Of a DNA stretch of 64,000 bases, positions 7,796-17,190 are shown one piece after another. Both the position numbers and the translations under genes were made by a program. Under the pieces are notes generated by a model. The model worked only from the letters and a program-made list of their open reading frames with translations, did no database searches and was not told where the DNA came from. Source of the DNA: Verrucomicrobiota bacterium (GTDB taxonomy: Bacteria > Verrucomicrobiota > Verrucomicrobiia > Opitutales > Opitutaceae); assembly GCA_023432225.1 (NCBI GenBank), contig JAEYUW010000046.1, forward strand, positions 62,001-126,000. Reading direction: 5' to 3'. The number at the start of each line of letters is the position of its first letter. Position 1 is the stretch's first letter.

Positions 7796-10700
7796 TCACC
7801 CCTTCGTCGGCTCGCCGCTGATCGCGCGGTGCATCGCGCGGGCGAGTTCCTCGTTCGTGAAAGGTTTCGAGAGCAGGGCGACGTGGCCGATCTGCGCGAG
7901 TTTCTCGGGCGAGATGCGCGAGAAGTAGCCGGACATGATCACGACCGGCAGTTGCGGCGCGAAGGTGCGGATCTCCGCGGCGAGTTCGATTCCCTTCATC
8001 ACCGGCATTGTTTGGTCGGTGAGCAGCACCGAGTAGTCCGCCGCGTTGCGCCGGACGACTTCGAGGCATTGCGCGGGCGAATCAAACGAGGCGACGCGGT
8101 AGCCGTTTTTTTCGAGCGCCATTTGCGCGAAGCTGCGGACGATGTCTTCGTCGTCCACCACCGCGATCAACTCGCCGCTGCCGCGCGGCACGAGATCCAT
8201 CGGCGCGGTCGATTCGGTCGACGGCTGTTGCGCGATCGGCAGGAAGAGCGTGAACGTCGCGCCTTTGCCCGGCGCGCTGTCGACGGTGATCGCGCCGCGG
8301 TGCGCTTGGATGATGCCGTGCACGACGGAGAGGCCGAGGCCGGTGCCTTGGCCGACTTCCTTGGTCGTGAAGAACGGATCGAAGATGCGTTTGCGCGTCT
8401 CCTCGTCCATGCCGTGGCCGGTGTCGGAGAAGTCGAGGCGTGCGTAGTCGCCGGGAGCGACGTTGCTGAGCGCGCTCGCGGCCTCCTCGTCGAGGTGGGT
8501 CTGGGTGAGCAGGAGTCGCATCGTTCCGCCGGTCGCGCGCATAGCGTGCGCGGCGTTTGAGCCGAGGTTGAGCAATACCTGGTGGATCTGCGTCGCGTCG
8601 GCGAGCACGCGGCCGCAGGCGGCGGAGGTGTCGACCTCGATGCGAATCGTGGCGGGCACGGTGGCGCGGAGGAAGCGGCGCGCGTCTTCGACGACTTGCG
8701 TGAAGCTGACGGGCACTTTCTCGCTGTCGGCCTGCCGGCTGAACGTGAGAATCTGGTCCACCAGTTCACGGGCGCGCAGCGAGGCGTCGCGCGCGGCGCC
8801 GAGATAATTGCGGGCGGCGTCGTCCTCGGGCAGCGTGTCCAGCGCGAGATCCTGATAGCCGAGAATGCCGGTGAGGAGATTGTTGAAATCGTGCGCGATG
8901 CCGCCGGCGAGCGTGCCGAGCGTTTCCATTTTCTGCGCCTGGAACAACTGGCCCTCGAGCTGGCGGCGCATTTCCTCGGCGTCGCGGCGGCCGGTGATGT
9001 CCTGGAACGCGCCGTAGAGCCGCGTGGCGCGACCGTCCTTGAGCTGCGCGCGGCCGAGCACGCGAACCCAGAGCTTGTGGCCGCGGGCGTTGATGAAAGG
9101 TAGTTCGAGATCGAACCCGGCGCCGGCGCGCACGGCGTGTTCCATCGCGTCGGTGAGGGTCTGGCGGGCCTCGGGCGGATAAAAGGAGAGCGTCTTTTCC
9201 AGCGTGGGTTCGAAGCCGAGTTCGACTTCGTGGATGCGGAACATCTCCGGCGACCACGTGAGCCGCGCGGTGTTGAGATCCCATTCCCACGCGCCGATGT
9301 GGGCGAGGCGGGAGAGCTGCAGCGACATTTCCTCGCCGTGCCGGAGGCGTTCCTCGAGTTCCTTGCGCTGGGTGATGTCGGTCTGCGTGCCGACGACGCG
9401 CGTCGGGTGACCGTTGCTGTCGCGCGCCACCACTTTGCCGCGGCCGAGCACCCAGACCCAGTGTCCGTCCTTGTGGCGCAGGCGGTATTCCGCCTGGTAA
9501 ATCGGGGTGCGGCCGGCGAGGTGATCTTCCATCGCCCGCTCGACGTGGCTGACGTCGTCGGCGTGACCGAGGTCCAGCCAGACGTGGCGCGCCGGGAGCT
9601 CTTCGACCAGATAGCCCAGCATCGCGGCATAGCGGGTGTCGCGGAAAATCTGGTGCGTGGCGAGGTCCCAGTCCCACACGCCGTCGTTCGTGCCCGAGAG
9701 GGCGAGTTGCCAACGTTCCTGCGAAATGCGCAGCTCCTCGCGCAATTCCTTCGCTTCGGTGACGTCGCGGTCGAGGCCGACCATGCGAACGGCCCGCCCG
9801 TCGCGCTCGCGCTGGATAATGCCGAGCGCTTCGATGTGCCGCAGGGAACCGTCCGGGCGGCGAAGGCGGAAACTGTTCTGATAAATCGGCGTCTTGCCCG
9901 CGATCGCATCGGCGATGGCTTGGTCGTCCTGCGCGACGTCCTCGGGCAGCACGCGGTCGTGCCATTCGTGTGCTTCGCCGCTGAAGGCGCTGCGCTCGAT
10001 GCCGTAAATTTCGAGCATGCGGTCGTCCCAGATCATCTGGCGCGTCGCCAGGTCCATTTCCCACACGCCGTAGCCGGTGGCCTTGATCGCGAGTTGGAGG
10101 CGGTCGTTCAGCGAGGCAAGTTCACGGGCGCGCGCGTCCTCGTCGGTGACGTCGCGGTCGATGCCGACGACACGGATGACGCGGCCGTTGGCGTCACGGC
10201 GCAGGACCCCCAGCGTCTGGACGTGGCGCTCGGTGCCATCGGGCAGACGCGTGCGGAATTGCGTTTCGAAGCCTTCGTCCGCGGCGAGCGCGCGTCCGAT
10301 CTCGTCCTGCACCTGTTCGCGGTCGTCCGGATGCATGCGGGCAAGCCACGCGCCCGTGGTGCCGTCGAATTCCTCCGGCGTATAGCCGTAGAGCGCACAT
10401 TGGCGCGGGTCCCAATAAACGCGCTTGTTCACCAGGTCCCAATCCCACACGCCGAAGCCGCCGGCGCGCAGCGCGAGATCGAGGCGCTCGGTGGTCTTCT
10501 GGAGCTCCTGGGTGCGCTCGCCCACCAGCACCTCGAGGTTGGCGGCTTGTTGCTGCAAACGCGCCAGCAGGGCGTCGCGCGAGGCCTCCGCATCGGCGCG
10601 GCGCTGGTCGAGCGTATCCATCCGCCGCAGGGCGTAGGTCAGCACGCCGAAAATCACCACGCTGTAGGCCATGTCGAGGAGCAGGCCCGTGTCGTGCAGC

Positions 10701-11422
10701 TCCGGGAGCACGGGCAGCAGCCACCAGCTCAGCGCCATGAACAGGAGCACCGGCACGAACAGCCCGATGGCCATCAGCACGAGCGAGAAGTAGCCGAGCG
10801 GATGCGCGCGCGAAAACACTGACATCAACTCGCCACTCAGCCGCGCGCACACGATGCCGATGCCGAGCGCGAGCAGACCGGCACCGCTCATCATGGAAAT
10901 CGAAGCTCCCGCCGGGTTGACTGCCGTGCCGCCAAGGGTAAGCAGCGCGAAACTCGCCACCGCGAGACCGAGCCAGTTCGAGACGCCGAACCAGTGGCGA
11001 CGCTCGTGCGCCAAGGCGAGCAGCCCGAGCCCGGCGAAACAGAGCGGCAGGGCCGTGTTGACGAGCGTGGTCGGCAGGCGTGCGCTCACGGTGGCCGTGG
11101 TCGGGCCGGCGAGCGGGCCAAAATCGAATCCCATCATGATCCCCACGGCAGCGGATGCGCCGGCGATCGCGACTAGCAGAGCGAGCCCCTGGCCGATGAT
11201 GCGTCGCGCGCCACTGCCGGGCTGTTGCAGCAGCAGCAGGCTGACCGCCGCGGCGATCAAACCGACGCCACTATTCGGGTGCATCGGCTTCCAGGTCGGC
11301 CACAGCCGGCGCAGAATATCGATCTCGGTCGCCCAGCCGATCAGACCGAGCAGGCCGAGCGCGAGTGCGAACCAGGCGGCGTTGCGGGCAATCAGGCTGA
11401 GCTTCAAATCGCGAGCGAGCAC
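7796..11422 (-). CDS. Multi-PAS hybrid sensor histidine kinase with receiver domain
   Basis: A 1208-residue inner-membrane signalling protein. The first ~265 residues hold about eight hydrophobic helices. A short coiled coil follows, then four PAS-PAC units (about 312-437, 440-562, 566-690, 700-820). Next come the HisKA domain with phosphoacceptor GGIAHDFNNLL, a HATPase domain with DTGHGMDEET and GQGTGLGLSVVHG, and a C-terminal receiver domain (VVDDEDIVRS, phospho-site LLTDQTMPVMKG, SKPF). No output domain follows, so phosphate probably passes to a separate partner not in the window. The ligand is not predictable. It is divergent from the TonB-like gene at 11606. Confidence 0.93.
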   Translation of the reverse strand: MLARDLKLSLIARNAAWFALALGLLGLIGWATEIDILRRLWPTWKPMHPNSGVGLIAAAVSLLLLQQPGSGARRIIGQGLALLVAIAGASAAVGIMMGFDFGPLAGPTTATVSARLPTTLVNTALPLCFAGLGLLALAHERRHWFGVSNWLGLAVASFALLTLGGTAVNPAGASISMMSGAGLLALGIGIVCARLSGELMSVFSRAHPLGYFSLVLMAIGLFVPVLLFMALSWWLLPVLPELHDTGLLLDMAYSVVIFGVLTYALRRMDTLDQRRADAEASRDALLARLQQQAANLEVLVGERTQELQKTTERLDLALRAGGFGVWDWDLVNKRVYWDPRQCALYGYTPEEFDGTTGAWLARMHPDDREQVQDEIGRALAADEGFETQFRTRLPDGTERHVQTLGVLRRDANGRVIRVVGIDRDVTDEDARARELASLNDRLQLAIKATGYGVWEMDLATRQMIWDDRMLEIYGIERSAFSGEAHEWHDRVLPEDVAQDDQAIADAIAGKTPIYQNSFRLRRPDGSLRHIEALGIIQRERDGRAVRMVGLDRDVTEAKELREELRISQERWQLALSGTNDGVWDWDLATHQIFRDTRYAAMLGYLVEELPARHVWLDLGHADDVSHVERAMEDHLAGRTPIYQAEYRLRHKDGHWVWVLGRGKVVARDSNGHPTRVVGTQTDITQRKELEERLRHGEEMSLQLSRLAHIGAWEWDLNTARLTWSPEMFRIHEVELGFEPTLEKTLSFYPPEARQTLTDAMEHAVRAGAGFDLELPFINARGHKLWVRVLGRAQLKDGRATRLYGAFQDITGRRDAEEMRRQLEGQLFQAQKMETLGTLAGGIAHDFNNLLTGILGYQDLALDTLPEDDAARNYLGAARDASLRARELVDQILTFSRQADSEKVPVSFTQVVEDARRFLRATVPATIRIEVDTSAACGRVLADATQIHQVLLNLGSNAAHAMRATGGTMRLLLTQTHLDEEAASALSNVAPGDYARLDFSDTGHGMDEETRKRIFDPFFTTKEVGQGTGLGLSVVHGIIQAHRGAITVDSAPGKGATFTLFLPIAQQPSTESTAPMDLVPRGSGELIAVVDDEDIVRSFAQMALEKNGYRVASFDSPAQCLEVVRRNAADYSVLLTDQTMPVMKGIELAAEIRTFAPQLPVVIMSGYFSRISPEKLAQIGHVALLSKPFTNEELARAMHRAISGEPTKG

Positions 11423-11605
11423 GGGAAGTGCACGTTTGGGGCCGCAGCGGAAGCGGGCAACACTTATGCACGCTGGGTAGGGTTTCTCTCCTTCAGGCGG
11501 GCACGGCGTGAGCCGATATTGTTGGAGCGGGCCTCATTTCGGGGATTGTTACTCGAAATTAACTAAAGGAATGGGCGCGTTTGTCCGATGTAGCCCGATG
11601 CAGTC

Positions 11606-11956
11606 ATGAAAATCCCCTTGCTCTTACTGTTGGCCGTTCTCGCCCTTTCCCTCGGCTCGGTGGCCGTGCGGGCAGAAACGGGTATCGAGGCTCCCGTCCC
11701 CGTTCGTATGGTGCCCCCGAAGTTCCCGCCCGAGATGCGGCGCGAAGGCACCGGCGGCGTGGTGACCATCAAGTGCATCATCGACGAAAAAGGCAACGTG
11801 ACCGAGCCGGTCGTCGAAAAAGCCTCCAACGACGCCTTCGTGCAGCCCGCGCTCGATGCGTTGCGGAAGTGGAAGTTCAAGCCCGCCAAGAAAGACGGCA
11901 CTCCGGTCCCGCTGAAAGTCAGCATCCCGATCCAGTTCAGCATTAGCGACGAGTAA
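11606..11956 (+). CDS. Stand-alone TonB C-terminal-domain protein
   Basis: A 116-residue product with a Sec signal (about 1-22, ending VRA) and one TonB C-terminal domain: VRMVPPKFPPEMRREGTGGV, VTIKCIIDEKGNV, then ALRKWKFKPAKKDGTPV. It lacks the membrane anchor plus long Pro-rich linker of an energy transducer, so it may be a periplasmic binding module rather than a working TonB. It is followed 41 bases later by the chemotaxis receptor. The 183-base divergent region upstream presumably carries both promoters; the best start signal is AAAGGAA some 30 bases upstream, too far for a normal ribosome site. Confidence 0.8.
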   Translation: MKIPLLLLLAVLALSLGSVAVRAETGIEAPVPVRMVPPKFPPEMRREGTGGVVTIKCIIDEKGNVTEPVVEKASNDAFVQPALDALRKWKFKPAKKDGTPVPLKVSIPIQFSISDE

Positions 11957-11997
11957 GTCCCTGCATCCCTCTCCCTGTTCACCTCCCTGTTCCTGTC

Positions 11998-13974
11998 ATG
12001 TCCACTCGCACTCTGACCATCGGGCGTCGCATCGCGCTCGGATTCACTCTTGTGTTCGTTCTGCTCGGAGCCATCGCCGCAGTGGCGTGGATCGCGCTGG
12101 GCGCCTCCGGCCGCAAACTCTCCGAATACGCCGGCAGCGCCAAGGAGACCAACACCGCCGCCGGCCTCGCCGCCGCGATGATCGAGGTCAAGCTGCAGGT
12201 GAATGAATATCTCGCGGTCTCGGATACCGAGCACGCGCAGGCCTACAAGGCAGCCAAGCACAAGCTAGATCAGGAGATGACCGTCGCCGCCAAGATCATC
12301 ACCGAGCCGACTCGCGCTGCGCAGGTGACCGATGCGGCGAAGCTCCTGGTGCAATACGACGACGCGTTCCAGAAGATCGTCGTCATCACCGGCAAGCTCG
12401 ATACCGTCGTCGCCGAGCAGCTCACCCCCCGCGGCGACGAGATCGCCGCCGGCCTGCAGAAGGTCCTCGCCGACGCCAAGAACAACGGCGACATGAACGG
12501 CGCCTTCAAGGTCTCGAACGCGCTCAAGGCTTACTTCGAAAGCTCGAGCCTAGCGAATTCCTTCATGCTCACCTCCCGTCTCGACTTCGCGGACGCGGCG
12601 AAGAAATCCATCGCCGGCGTCTCCGAGGCGATCGTGAAGATGCAGCAGGATCAGGAAGAGCTCGTGAAGCTCGACGCCTCGCTGAAGGACGAAAACAAGG
12701 ACGCCCTCCTGAAGTCTCTCGCCGTCGCCGCCGGCGCCTACGCCAGCGCGTTGAACGACATCATTGCCGCCAAGCAGGAACGCAACGGCCTCATCACCGG
12801 CCAGCTCAACCGCATCGCGCCGCAGTTCACCGCGGCCCTCGTGAAAGTGAAGGACTCCGTTGCGGAGTTCCAAGCCTCGCTGGAAGACCGCATGCGCACT
12901 GAGCAACGCCGCAACGAGATCCAGGTGCTCACCTTCACCGGCGCGGGCGGCCTCATTGGCATCTTCGCCGCGTGGTTCGTCATCCGCAGCATCACGCGCC
13001 CGATTTCCACCATCGCCGATCAGCTCGCCGCCGAGTCTGCGCAAACCCACGCCGCCGCGCTCAAGGTCGCCGAGGTTTCGACGCAAATGTCCGACGGCGC
13101 CAGCCGCCAGGCCGCCTCGCTCGAGGAGAGCAGCGCCTCGCTCCACGAGATGGCGAGCATGACGCAGCGCAATTCCGAGGGCGCGCAATCCGCCAAGGGC
13201 CTCGCTGCCGAAGCCCGCGCCACGGCCGACGCCGGCGCGCGCGACATGGCGGCCATGCGCAGCGCGATGGGCGCCATCCAGTCGTCCTCCACTGAAATTT
13301 CCAAGATCATCAAGACGATCGACGAGATCGCATTTCAGACGAACATCCTCGCGCTCAACGCCGCCGTCGAAGCCGCCCGCGCCGGTGAAGCCGGAGCCGG
13401 TTTTGCCGTGGTCGCCGAGGAAGTCCGCAATCTCGCGCAGCGCTCCGCGCAGGCCGCGAAGGAAACTGCCGCCAAGATCGCCGACGCCTCCGCCAAGAGC
13501 GAGCAGGGCGCGCATATCAGCAGCCAGGTGGCTGCGAGCCTCGACTCGATCGTCCAAAAAATCCGTCAGCTCGACGAGATGGTGGGCTCGATTGCCCAAG
13601 CGTCGCACGAGCAGAGCGAAGGCATCGGCCAGCTGAACCACGCCGTCGCCGGCATGGATCAGATCACGCAGGCCAACGCCGCCCTCGCGCAGCAATCCGC
13701 CACCTCCGCCGAAGAATTGCAGGGCCAATCCGCCCAGGTCCGCGCGGCGGTCGAGGAACTCATGCGCATGGTCCACGGCGTCGCGCAGCAAGCCGCTGTG
13801 CGTCCCGCGGCTGCGGTCCACGCCAAGCCCGCCGCGCGTGCGCACGCGCCCGCTCGCGCCAAAACGGCGGCGTCTGCTCCGGCCGCGTCCGCGGCGATCG
13901 TGAGCCCGCGCCTGTCGTCCGGTAGCCCGAAGGCGGCCGCGGAGCCCACCGAAGCCCACTTTATCGATCAGTGA
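11998..13974 (+). CDS. Methyl-accepting chemotaxis protein
   Basis: A 658-residue receptor. TM1 is at about 10-35. A ~270-residue helical sensor region follows, with TM2 near 305-325 ending VIRSITRPIS. The cytoplasmic signalling domain contains the hairpin tip EIAFQTNILALNAAVEAARA and GFAVVAEEVRNLAQRSA. The tail after about 600 is Ala/Pro-rich (repeated KPAARAHAPARAK-like stretch) and ends in HFIDQ, without an NWETF-type pentapeptide. The ligand is unknown and no che genes are in the window. A terminator follows. Confidence 0.93.
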   Translation: MSTRTLTIGRRIALGFTLVFVLLGAIAAVAWIALGASGRKLSEYAGSAKETNTAAGLAAAMIEVKLQVNEYLAVSDTEHAQAYKAAKHKLDQEMTVAAKIITEPTRAAQVTDAAKLLVQYDDAFQKIVVITGKLDTVVAEQLTPRGDEIAAGLQKVLADAKNNGDMNGAFKVSNALKAYFESSSLANSFMLTSRLDFADAAKKSIAGVSEAIVKMQQDQEELVKLDASLKDENKDALLKSLAVAAGAYASALNDIIAAKQERNGLITGQLNRIAPQFTAALVKVKDSVAEFQASLEDRMRTEQRRNEIQVLTFTGAGGLIGIFAAWFVIRSITRPISTIADQLAAESAQTHAAALKVAEVSTQMSDGASRQAASLEESSASLHEMASMTQRNSEGAQSAKGLAAEARATADAGARDMAAMRSAMGAIQSSSTEISKIIKTIDEIAFQTNILALNAAVEAARAGEAGAGFAVVAEEVRNLAQRSAQAAKETAAKIADASAKSEQGAHISSQVAASLDSIVQKIRQLDEMVGSIAQASHEQSEGIGQLNHAVAGMDQITQANAALAQQSATSAEELQGQSAQVRAAVEELMRMVHGVAQQAAVRPAAAVHAKPAARAHAPARAKTAASAPAASAAIVSPRLSSGSPKAAAEPTEAHFIDQ

Positions 13975-13994
13975 TCGATAGCTGACTGCTGCTG

Positions 13995-14023
13995 AGCGGA
14001 GACGGAAACGTCTCCGCTTTTTT
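13995..14023 (+). terminator. Terminator of the chemotaxis receptor gene
   Basis: A 9-bp stem AGCGGAGAC / GTCTCCGCT with a short GGAAAC-type loop and six T residues begins about 20 bases after the stop. Confidence 0.85.
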
Positions 14024-14182
14024 GTGGGTGAACCTCGCCGGTCAGACTGATGGGTAGGGCGCACCGGCCCGGTGCGCCGAGATCGACTTGTGAGATGCGC
14101 GGTCAGAAACGCGCTCGTGGCGGAGCGGGCCGCGCCGTGCTCCCTCCGGCGGGTGTGCTTCGCTTTATCCGGCCACAAAAAA

Positions 14183-14211
14183 GCCAGCGGTGTTGGCCGC
14201 TGGCAAAAAAA
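14183..14211. terminator. Bidirectional terminator-like hairpin
   Basis: An 8-bp perfect stem GCCAGCGG / CCGCTGGC is flanked by A-runs on both sides in plus orientation (AAAAAA before, AAAAAAA after). Read on the minus strand it ends in TTTTTT, so it would terminate minus-strand transcription of the small ORF at 14227-14421. Confidence 0.65.
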
Positions 14212-14226
14212 GGGTGGAGACCGCGC

Positions 14227-14421
14227 TCAGCCGCGTGAGCGTTTCAGCGTGGGCGTCGGTGGCTGCGTGCGGAACGGCTGCGGATCGAAGATCGCGTTCG
14301 GGTTCACCAGCTCGGGCGGTGAAAACAAGAACTTCCCCCAGCGCAAGTCACGACGCGGTCCGACGACGCCCAGCGCGCTGGCATATTGGGCATGGCGGAG
14401 GTTGGGGTAAGCCGAAGACAT
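14227..14421 (-). CDS. Small hypothetical protein
   Basis: A 64-codon ATG frame (MSSAYPNLRHAQYASALGVV...) ends just before a minus-strand terminator hairpin, which supports a real transcript in this direction. The composition (Pro/Arg-rich C terminus, PPTPTLKRSRG) is not diagnostic and I recognise no domain. Shine-Dalgarno support is weak. It is divergent from the TonB-like gene at 14619. Confidence 0.4.
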   Translation of the reverse strand: MSSAYPNLRHAQYASALGVVGPRRDLRWGKFLFSPPELVNPNAIFDPQPFRTQPPTPTLKRSRG

Positions 14422-14618
14422 GTCCCGTTATCGACACAATCGCGGCGCAGTTGACGTGATTCTGCCGCGGACGTCGTCAATTTGCCCGGCCCGAGGAGCG
14501 AAACGTGAGCCGGCGGACGCCGCCGGTGCTTCCGTGCTAACCGCGGAGTCCGCCGTGCCGTGGTCTGCTGAAGGGTTTCGGCGCAGTCCGGTGTTATGGG
14601 AGTTGAATTCACTTCCCC

Positions 14619-15323
14619 ATGAAAACGCTCCGCTACCTTCTTTTCCCGTTGTGCGTCGCGCTGCTTGGCGCCGCGCCGACGCCTGACCCCGCGATCGACA
14701 GCCTGCGTCTCATCGAGCGCGTCGATCCTGTGTTCCCCTCGGAGGTGACCCTGCTGGGCATTTCCAAGGGCGTGGTGGCATGCGTCGTCGACGTCGACGC
14801 GCAAGGCAAGGTCGAGGATGTGCTCATCACCGCGCACACGCATCGGTCCTTTGCCCGCGTGGTGCGCGAGGCGCTGCCGCTCTGGAAATTCGACCCGGCC
14901 AAACTGCATGGCGTGCCGGTCGCAGCGCAGACCAAGCTCACCTTCACGATCGAGGCGATCGGTGTCGTCGTGACGATGGACAATGGCACCTACCTGCGCA
15001 ATCGCATCGATAGCGTGCTCGGCATCCAGTGGGACTACCGCACTTACACGTTGCAGGAACTCGATGCGATTCCCGTGCCGCAGAAGACGGTCGCGCCGTC
15101 CTATCCACCGGAACTGGCGCAGCGCAATCGCGGCACCGTGCGCGTGGATTTCTACATCGATGAGAGTGGCAAAGTTCGTGTGCCGCTCGCGCAGCCCGAT
15201 GCGTCGCAGGAACTCGCCGCCGTTGCCGTGGCCGCGGTGCGCGAATGGCAGTTCTCGCCGCCCGTGCGCGGTGGGCGCCCGGTCCTCGCGTTCGCCAGCC
15301 AGGAGTTCAAGTTCCATCCGTAA
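14619..15323 (+). CDS. Protein with two TonB C-terminal-like domains
   Basis: A 234-residue exported protein with signal peptide MKTLRYLLFPLCVALLGAA. It contains two TonB C-terminal-type modules. The first (about 30-115) reads VDPVFPSEVTLLGISKGVVA, ACVVDVDAQGKVEDV and LWKFDPAKLHG. The second (about 150-234) reads APSYPPELAQRNRGTVRVDF, ESGKVRVPLA and VREWQFSPPVRGGRP. As with the gene at 11606 there is no TM-anchor-plus-linker architecture and no exbB/exbD beside it. It may bind outer-membrane TonB boxes or peptidoglycan. A strong terminator follows. Confidence 0.8.
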   Translation: MKTLRYLLFPLCVALLGAAPTPDPAIDSLRLIERVDPVFPSEVTLLGISKGVVACVVDVDAQGKVEDVLITAHTHRSFARVVREALPLWKFDPAKLHGVPVAAQTKLTFTIEAIGVVVTMDNGTYLRNRIDSVLGIQWDYRTYTLQELDAIPVPQKTVAPSYPPELAQRNRGTVRVDFYIDESGKVRVPLAQPDASQELAAVAVAAVREWQFSPPVRGGRPVLAFASQEFKFHP

Positions 15324-15353
15324 CGGAAAACTTTGGTTGCTCTGCCAGGGGTA

Positions 15354-15382
15354 AGGGCCGGTCAGACGACCGGCCCTTTTTT
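15354..15382 (+). terminator. Strong rho-independent terminator
   Basis: A 10-bp perfect stem AGGGCCGGTC / GACCGGCCCT with an AGAC loop and six T residues ends the TonB-like gene. Confidence 0.9.
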
Positions 15383-15484
15383 GCGGACGCATTTCGCCGG
15401 GCAACGGAAGGGCGCGGTGCTCGGCGCGATTGACGGGACGGTGGCTCGGTTCCTCCCCGGCCGCAGGCGTGACACTCCACGCGC

Positions 15485-16072
15485 CTAGCGTGCCACCGCA
15501 AACGGGCCGACGGCGCTGAGCGCCTGGCGCAAAGCCTGACGCGCGCGATACAGCCGCGTCTCCACACCCCGTTCGCTGCATCCGACAATGCCGGCGATAT
15601 CCCGGTAGGAGAGATGCTCGAAATGATGCAGCAGCAGCGTGGTGCGCAAGTCGGCCGGCAGCGCGGCGATGGCGGCGTCGAGCGCGTCGAGCGTCTCGCG
15701 GTGCTCGGCGCTGGTGTCGGGTGCGGCGCGACCGTCGTCGAGTGCGACTGATCCTTCGTCGCCCGGCAACGCATCGAGGCTCACGCTCGGGTGCCGGCGC
15801 CACCAGCGGTGGCGGTTGCGGCAGAGATTCGTGAGCGCGGTGTAGAGCCAGGCCGAGAGATTCGTGTCGGCGCGCAGCTTGGCGCGGCTGTGGTGCAGCC
15901 GGATGAAGGTTTCGAGCGCCAGCTCGCGCGCGTCGTCGGCGTTGCGCAGCATGCGCCACGCATAGGCGAACAGCGGTTGCTCCCACCGCGCGACGATGCG
16001 GTCGAACGCCGCGCCGTCGCCCATTTGGAGGGCTTGCAGATCGGCGCGATCGGCGGCGAGGTCGGCGGGCAC
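15485..16072 (-). CDS. ECF-type RNA polymerase sigma factor
   Basis: A 195-residue sigma-70 family protein with regions 2 and 4 only. Region 2 (about 17-80) includes FAYAWRMLRNADDARELALE and FIRLHHSR; region 4 (about 125-185) includes ALPADLRTTLLLHHFEHLSY, RDIAGIVGCSERGVETRLYR and ARQALRQAL. It is the last gene of a three-gene minus-strand operon, starting 11 bases after the CpxP/Spy-like gene. It probably directs an envelope-stress or metal response with the upstream membrane proteins, but the regulon cannot be read from the sequence. Confidence 0.93.
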   Translation of the reverse strand: MPADLAADRADLQALQMGDGAAFDRIVARWEQPLFAYAWRMLRNADDARELALETFIRLHHSRAKLRADTNLSAWLYTALTNLCRNRHRWWRRHPSVSLDALPGDEGSVALDDGRAAPDTSAEHRETLDALDAAIAALPADLRTTLLLHHFEHLSYRDIAGIVGCSERGVETRLYRARQALRQALSAVGPFAVAR

Positions 16073-16083
16073 GCGAGCGGGCG

Positions 16084-16524
16084 CTAGTTGACGGAGCGCG
16101 TCGGAGCCGGGGTCAGGCGCGTCAGATAACGCGCGCGTTGGTCGGGCGTGAGTTCACCGGCGGTGGCGGCGACGAGCTCGCGAGTGACATCGGACCAATC
16201 GCGGTCGATGCGGCGCCACGTCTCGAGGCAGCGGGCGAAGGCCAGAAAGTCGACCCGGCCCTCGGTGCGACGCACGCGCTCAAAGGTCTCGAACTCCGCG
16301 CGCATGCGCGCGGCTTCGGCCGCGAACTCGCGCAGCTGCGGGCCGGTGCGGTCGTGCAGTTCGCGAATGCGCGCGAGTTGCGCGTCGCTCAGTTCGAGGT
16401 CGGACTTCATCCACGCGACGATATCGTTGCTGGCCGCGGGCGGGCGGCGCCATTGATACCAGCCGAGATGGGCTGCGATGCCGGCCAACAATCCGGCGAG
16501 CACGATCCAGAGGGCGGTTTTCAT
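16084..16524 (-). CDS. Membrane-anchored Spy/heavy-metal-sensor-like protein
   Basis: A 146-residue protein with one N-terminal TM or signal anchor (about 4-24). The remainder is helical and charged, with a DLELSDAQLARIRELHDRTG segment and an ELTPDQRARYLTRL segment. Paired 'L(S/T)xxQ' helices are characteristic of the Spy/CpxP/CnrX fold. The proposed role is a periplasmic sensor or anti-sigma partner for the adjacent sigma factor. Its start overlaps the previous gene's stop as ATGA (16521-16524), implying translational coupling. Confidence 0.7.
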   Translation of the reverse strand: MKTALWIVLAGLLAGIAAHLGWYQWRRPPAASNDIVAWMKSDLELSDAQLARIRELHDRTGPQLREFAAEAARMRAEFETFERVRRTEGRVDFLAFARCLETWRRIDRDWSDVTRELVAATAGELTPDQRARYLTRLTPAPTRSVN

Positions 16525-16841
16525 GTGTGGCGCTCCGATTTGGCGTCCGGGGAGGGAGGCACGGCCGTGAGCAGCGGATCGATGAGCCGGCGGTAACTAT
16601 CGAGCAGTTGGGCATCGCGATCCTGATGGAGCCGCGAGACCCGCACTTCGGCGAGAAACAGTCCCAACAGCACGCAGGCCGCGATGAAAACAGCGGCGAA
16701 CGCGGGACGCAGGAAAATCGTCTCGCCGACAGGTGCCGGAGTCAGGCGCGCACGCAAATCTGCGGCGAGCGGGCGGAACACGGGTGGTTGGCCCCAGCGG
16801 TCGAGCAGGGGATCGAGAGGGTCAGGAGGGACGGAGGCCAT
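16521..16841 (-). CDS. Single-pass membrane protein, putative anti-sigma partner
   Basis: A 106-residue product from the ATG at 16841 (MASVPPDPLDPLLDRWGQ). One TM helix (about 52-72, FAAVFIAACVLLGLFLAE) follows a ~50-residue cytoplasmic segment, and a short charged periplasmic tail follows the helix. A longer frame to 16952 would add an unlikely 37-residue extension. It is the first gene of the operon ending in the sigma factor, so it may play the anti-sigma role; no zinc-binding motif is visible. Confidence 0.65.
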   Translation of the reverse strand: MASVPPDPLDPLLDRWGQPPVFRPLAADLRARLTPAPVGETIFLRPAFAAVFIAACVLLGLFLAEVRVSRLHQDRDAQLLDSYRRLIDPLLTAVPPSPDAKSERHT

Positions 16842-16948
16842 GGGGAAAAGCGCGGCCGGCGCTCGACTCCATAACACCGCGCTCGCTGAAAGCCCTTCAA
16901 AAAATCCGCACGTGGTTTTGCTGAGCAGTGGGAATCTGAAATGGAGGG

Positions 16949-16986
16949 GCATCTTGCTCCCTGTCTCGTCTGCGGGAGCAAGATGC
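16949..16986. repeat. Perfect 13-bp inverted repeat
   Basis: GCATCTTGCTCCC and GGGAGCAAGATGC flank a 12-base loop in the 349-base gap between the sigma operon and the glycosidase gene. A partial third copy (AGATGCTCCCG) follows near 17006. No T-run is present, so it is more likely an extragenic palindrome than a terminator. I see no gene in the rest of this gap. Confidence 0.6.
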
Positions 16987-17190
16987 TCCCGCTACGTGAA
17001 AACCAGATGCTCCCGGGAAAGGGCGGAGCGGCTTGCGCAGCCGACGGCTTCATTGGCGCGGCGCGCGTGTGCCGTGGCCAGCGGCGCGTTCGGAGAACTC
17101 GCCCTACCTTTCAAACTCACCGTGTGGGTCGCATGAGTGCTGACAGGGGAAAACTTTGCCAGCGGCGCGATCGCTCCGTAGACGCAGCGC

